Shown here piece after piece: positions 5,436 through 6,579 of a DNA stretch of 6,579 nt. The stretch spans positions 1-6,579 of the forward strand of contig JAMOPK010000366.1 of the NCBI GenBank assembly GCA_027064565.1. Reading direction: 5' to 3'. The DNA comes from Caldifarciminota bacterium (GTDB lineage: Bacteria; Hydrothermota; Hydrothermia; B15-G9). Made by a program: the position numbers and the translations under genes. Numbering within the stretch: the first letter of the stretch is position 1; each line of letters begins with the position of its first letter. Under the pieces are notes generated by a model that saw only the letters and a list, made by a program, of their open reading frames with translations, was not told where the DNA came from and did no database searches.

Positions 5436-5468
5436 GAGAGGGGGAAGTTATCCCCCTCTTTGATTTTT
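5436..5468. terminator. Intrinsic terminator, probably bidirectional
   Basis: AGAGGGGGA (5437-5445) pairs with TCCCCCTCT (5451-5459) around a five-base AGTTA loop, giving a nine-pair GC-rich stem. It is followed on the plus strand by T-rich sequence ending in TTTTT (5464-5468). In the opposite direction a TATTTT tract follows the stem. It separates the convergent oxidoreductase and DUF3078-like genes and can serve both. Confidence 0.85.
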
Positions 5469-6261
5469 AGATGGAGTATCCGATCGAAAGGGCGAGGTTT
5501 TCCCTGAATTGCACCCTATCTGTCTGCTCCCTATCGTAAAACCATTGGGCGTAAATTTTTATACGGATGAGTTTTGTGACCGAGATTTCTATGGAGTTTT
5601 CCAGATTTACATCCGGCGCTTTCCAGTTATCGTTGTCCGGAGGGTTGAAACTGTATAACGCCTTGAAAATTCTGAGCTTTCCGTGATATGTGATGTTATC
5701 CGAGAGCTTCCAGTTCACGAACGAAGCAAGCTCAATGCCGCCGTCAACCGGCATCCTTGCGGTATCCGCTCTATCCATCATCTCTTTGAACGACACACCG
5801 AGCCTCATATCGACAGACGTGGAGTCGCCGCTGGAGCAAAGTCGGCGTGCTGCACCAAGCGACTGGAAAAATGTGGCGGGATTGAGGAAAAGCGTGTCGT
5901 CGCGATCGTAAAACTGCGTTAGCACGCGGGCGGAAAAGAAGGGGTCAACGGGCCACCCTTTGATAAGTTTGACAACCGCTTCGTCCTCGATTTTGTCGCT
6001 CGACTTAACCGGCGGATGCCACTTACCGGTCTCCGGGTCCTGGCTGTAGGTCTGTCCAAAAGCCAGAGAGAGGGCATTTGTGAGGACCACGTTTTTGGAG
6101 ATGTCCTTTTTGATTCCAAGATCGAGATACGCAGTCCACGATATGGCGCCGGCATCACCGCCCTGCCACGACCGGCTGTAATAGCTCTGATTCACATTGA
6201 TCCCTGTGCTGAAGGAACTCAATGTGCTCCACAATGCCAGGGCGACCATGCTCACATGCAT
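5467..6261 (-). CDS. DUF3078-like secreted or outer-membrane β-strand protein
   Basis: The 264-residue protein starts with a hydrophobic segment (residues 4-20, MHVSMVALALWSTLSSFSTG) that could be a signal peptide, although it lacks the usual Lys/Arg at the N-terminus. The rest alternates polar and hydrophobic residues as in outer-membrane β-strands. The pattern NALSLAFGQ (62-70), KSSDKIEDEAVVKL (86-99), DPFFSARVLTQF (106-117), FLNPATFFQSLG (125-136) and VDMRLGVSFKE (150-160) recalls DUF3078 proteins, which have an unsolved function and are common in Bacteroidetes and related groups. The C-terminus IEISVTKLIRIKIYAQWFYDRE...LALSIGYSI is consistent with closing barrel strands. Start codon choice is firm: AGGAGG lies seven bases before the ATG. 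It is isolated, convergent with the oxidoreductase gene, and shares its terminator. The family call is from memory of the pattern, without a profile search. Confidence 0.7.
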   Translation of the reverse strand: MHVSMVALALWSTLSSFSTGINVNQSYYSRSWQGGDAGAISWTAYLDLGIKKDISKNVVLTNALSLAFGQTYSQDPETGKWHPPVKSSDKIEDEAVVKLIKGWPVDPFFSARVLTQFYDRDDTLFLNPATFFQSLGAARRLCSSGDSTSVDMRLGVSFKEMMDRADTARMPVDGGIELASFVNWKLSDNITYHGKLRIFKALYSFNPPDNDNWKAPDVNLENSIEISVTKLIRIKIYAQWFYDREQTDRVQFRENLALSIGYSI

Positions 6262-6322
6262 CTCCCTACCTCCTGTTATTTTGAGTTCCGTTTCATGGCC
6301 ATGTTAATGGCGGGATGTCTAT

Positions 6323-6340
6323 CCCTGAATGTCCCCTGAA
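6323..6340. repeat. Two CCCTGAA direct repeats, 11 bp apart
   Basis: CCCTGAA occurs at 6323-6329 and 6334-6340, one helical turn apart, 60-80 bp upstream of the DUF3078-like start. Such phasing suits an activator or repressor site, but two short repeats can arise by chance. Confidence 0.25.
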
Positions 6341-6367
6341 GCAAATTTTAAGCCCCCAGGAAATTCT

Positions 6368-6390
6368 CCTTTAACCGATATCGTTAAAGG
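6368..6390. promoter_or_regulatory. 23-bp palindromic element upstream of the DUF3078-like gene
   Basis: Eight-base arms CCTTTAAC and GTTAAAGG form a perfect inverted repeat around CGATATC. No T tract follows on either strand, so an operator is more likely than a terminator. The nearest starts are the minus-strand gene at 6261 and the possible plus-strand gene at 6537; no sigma70 promoter with two good hexamers was found beside it. Confidence 0.45.
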
Positions 6391-6536
6391 ATAAAGGCTC
6401 CATCGCCGCTTCACGACACCGATGTGATTTCGATGTTTTTCCAAATTGGCCAACAAATGCCATTCAGGTGTGAGCCTATGAGGCAGCTGAGAGTGCCCGG
6501 AAGCTGATAGTCGAGATTTTTCAAAGGGACAATTTG

Positions 6537-6579
6537 ATGGCCGGAACAGCCATCCTACCTCTACTTTTGGGTTCCCTGC
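6537..6579 (+). CDS. Possible start of a membrane or secreted protein gene (cut by window edge)
   Basis: An ATG at 6537 with AAAGGGA (6523-6529) seven bases upstream opens a frame reading MAGTAILPLLLGSL before the window ends. The sequence is hydrophobic and could be the start of a signal peptide or transmembrane helix, though without an N-terminal basic residue. Fourteen codons are too few to be sure it is a gene. Confidence 0.35.
   Translation, partial: MAGTAILPLLLGSL

Larger units (their letters stand above)
6262..6536. other. Intergenic region at the right end
   Basis: About 275 bp without a supported gene. It holds the 23-bp palindrome and the CCCTGAA repeats, then at 6465-6510 a stretch with several short complementary segments (GCCT/AGGC, GGCA/TGCC, CAGCT/AGCTG) that might fold as a leader RNA. 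I compared it by eye with common riboswitch cores (TPP, SAM, cobalamin, c-di-GMP, fluoride) and none fits. Confidence 0.4.

Noticed and set aside
6276..6296. Six-codon frame MKRNSK just upstream of the DUF3078-like gene, possibly a frameshifted signal-peptide start
   Set aside because: It has no ribosome-binding site and ends in TAA before the strong AGGAGG that serves ATG 6261; no single frameshift joins them cleanly.
6465..6530. Riboswitch upstream of the possible right-edge gene
   Set aside because: CTGAGAG resembles part of a TPP element, but the remaining conserved segments are missing, and other common riboswitch cores do not fit.
1..6579. Mobile element, CRISPR array, toxin-antitoxin or defence system
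   Set aside because: No transposase, integrase, long terminal repeats, spaced direct repeats or defence-type protein was seen; the content is core-chromosome in character.

Overview
The window reads as bacterial chromosome of roughly balanced base composition. A LolB/LPP-type lipoprotein signal, a signal-peptide β-barrel-like protein and MltG together suggest a diderm (two-membrane) bacterium. A tandem-thioredoxin protein disulfide oxidoreductase (common in thermophiles, archaea, Aquificales, Thermotogae and some anaerobic deep-branching bacteria) and a DUF3078-like β-strand protein (familiar from Bacteroidetes/FCB and related candidate phyla) hint at a deep-branching or candidate-phylum lineage. 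This assignment is inference only; the visible recA fragment is too short for me to place it.

Layout, right to left on the minus strand: a four-tRNA cluster Thr(TGT)-Tyr(GTA)-Gly(TCC)-Thr(GGT) at 4475-4141 is driven by a near-ideal promoter (TTGACA, 17 bp, TACATT). It is followed closely by a short-spaced gene train: a small lipoprotein (4104-3436), a fused TsaC/Sua5 and low-molecular-weight phosphatase (3424-2375), an RNase HII-fold protein with altered active-site motifs (2372-1464), and the murein endolytic transglycosylase mltG (1467-448). Gaps are 36, 11, 2 and -4 bp with no clear terminator, so one tRNA-mRNA operon is plausible. After 194 bp holding a separate promoter comes the start of recA (253 to the window edge).

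On the plus strand, diverging from the tRNA operon across a 261-bp regulatory region, lies a protein disulfide oxidoreductase gene (4737-5405) with its own promoter overlapped by an inverted repeat. It converges through a strong bidirectional terminator (5436-5468) with a minus-strand DUF3078-like gene (6261-5467). The right end (6262-6579) is mostly non-coding, contains a 23-bp palindromic element, and may hold the first codons of a plus-strand gene at 6537.

Most notable: the tRNA order is that of the E. coli thrU-tyrU-glyT-thrT-tufB operon, but tuf is replaced by other genes. One of those is tsaC, whose t6A product modifies exactly the Thr tRNAs encoded here. The TsaC-phosphatase fusion carries a consensus Shine-Dalgarno sequence at its domain junction, and the RNase HII-like protein lacks the usual GRG motif and apparently the third catalytic Asp. 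I see no mobile element, CRISPR array or defence system.
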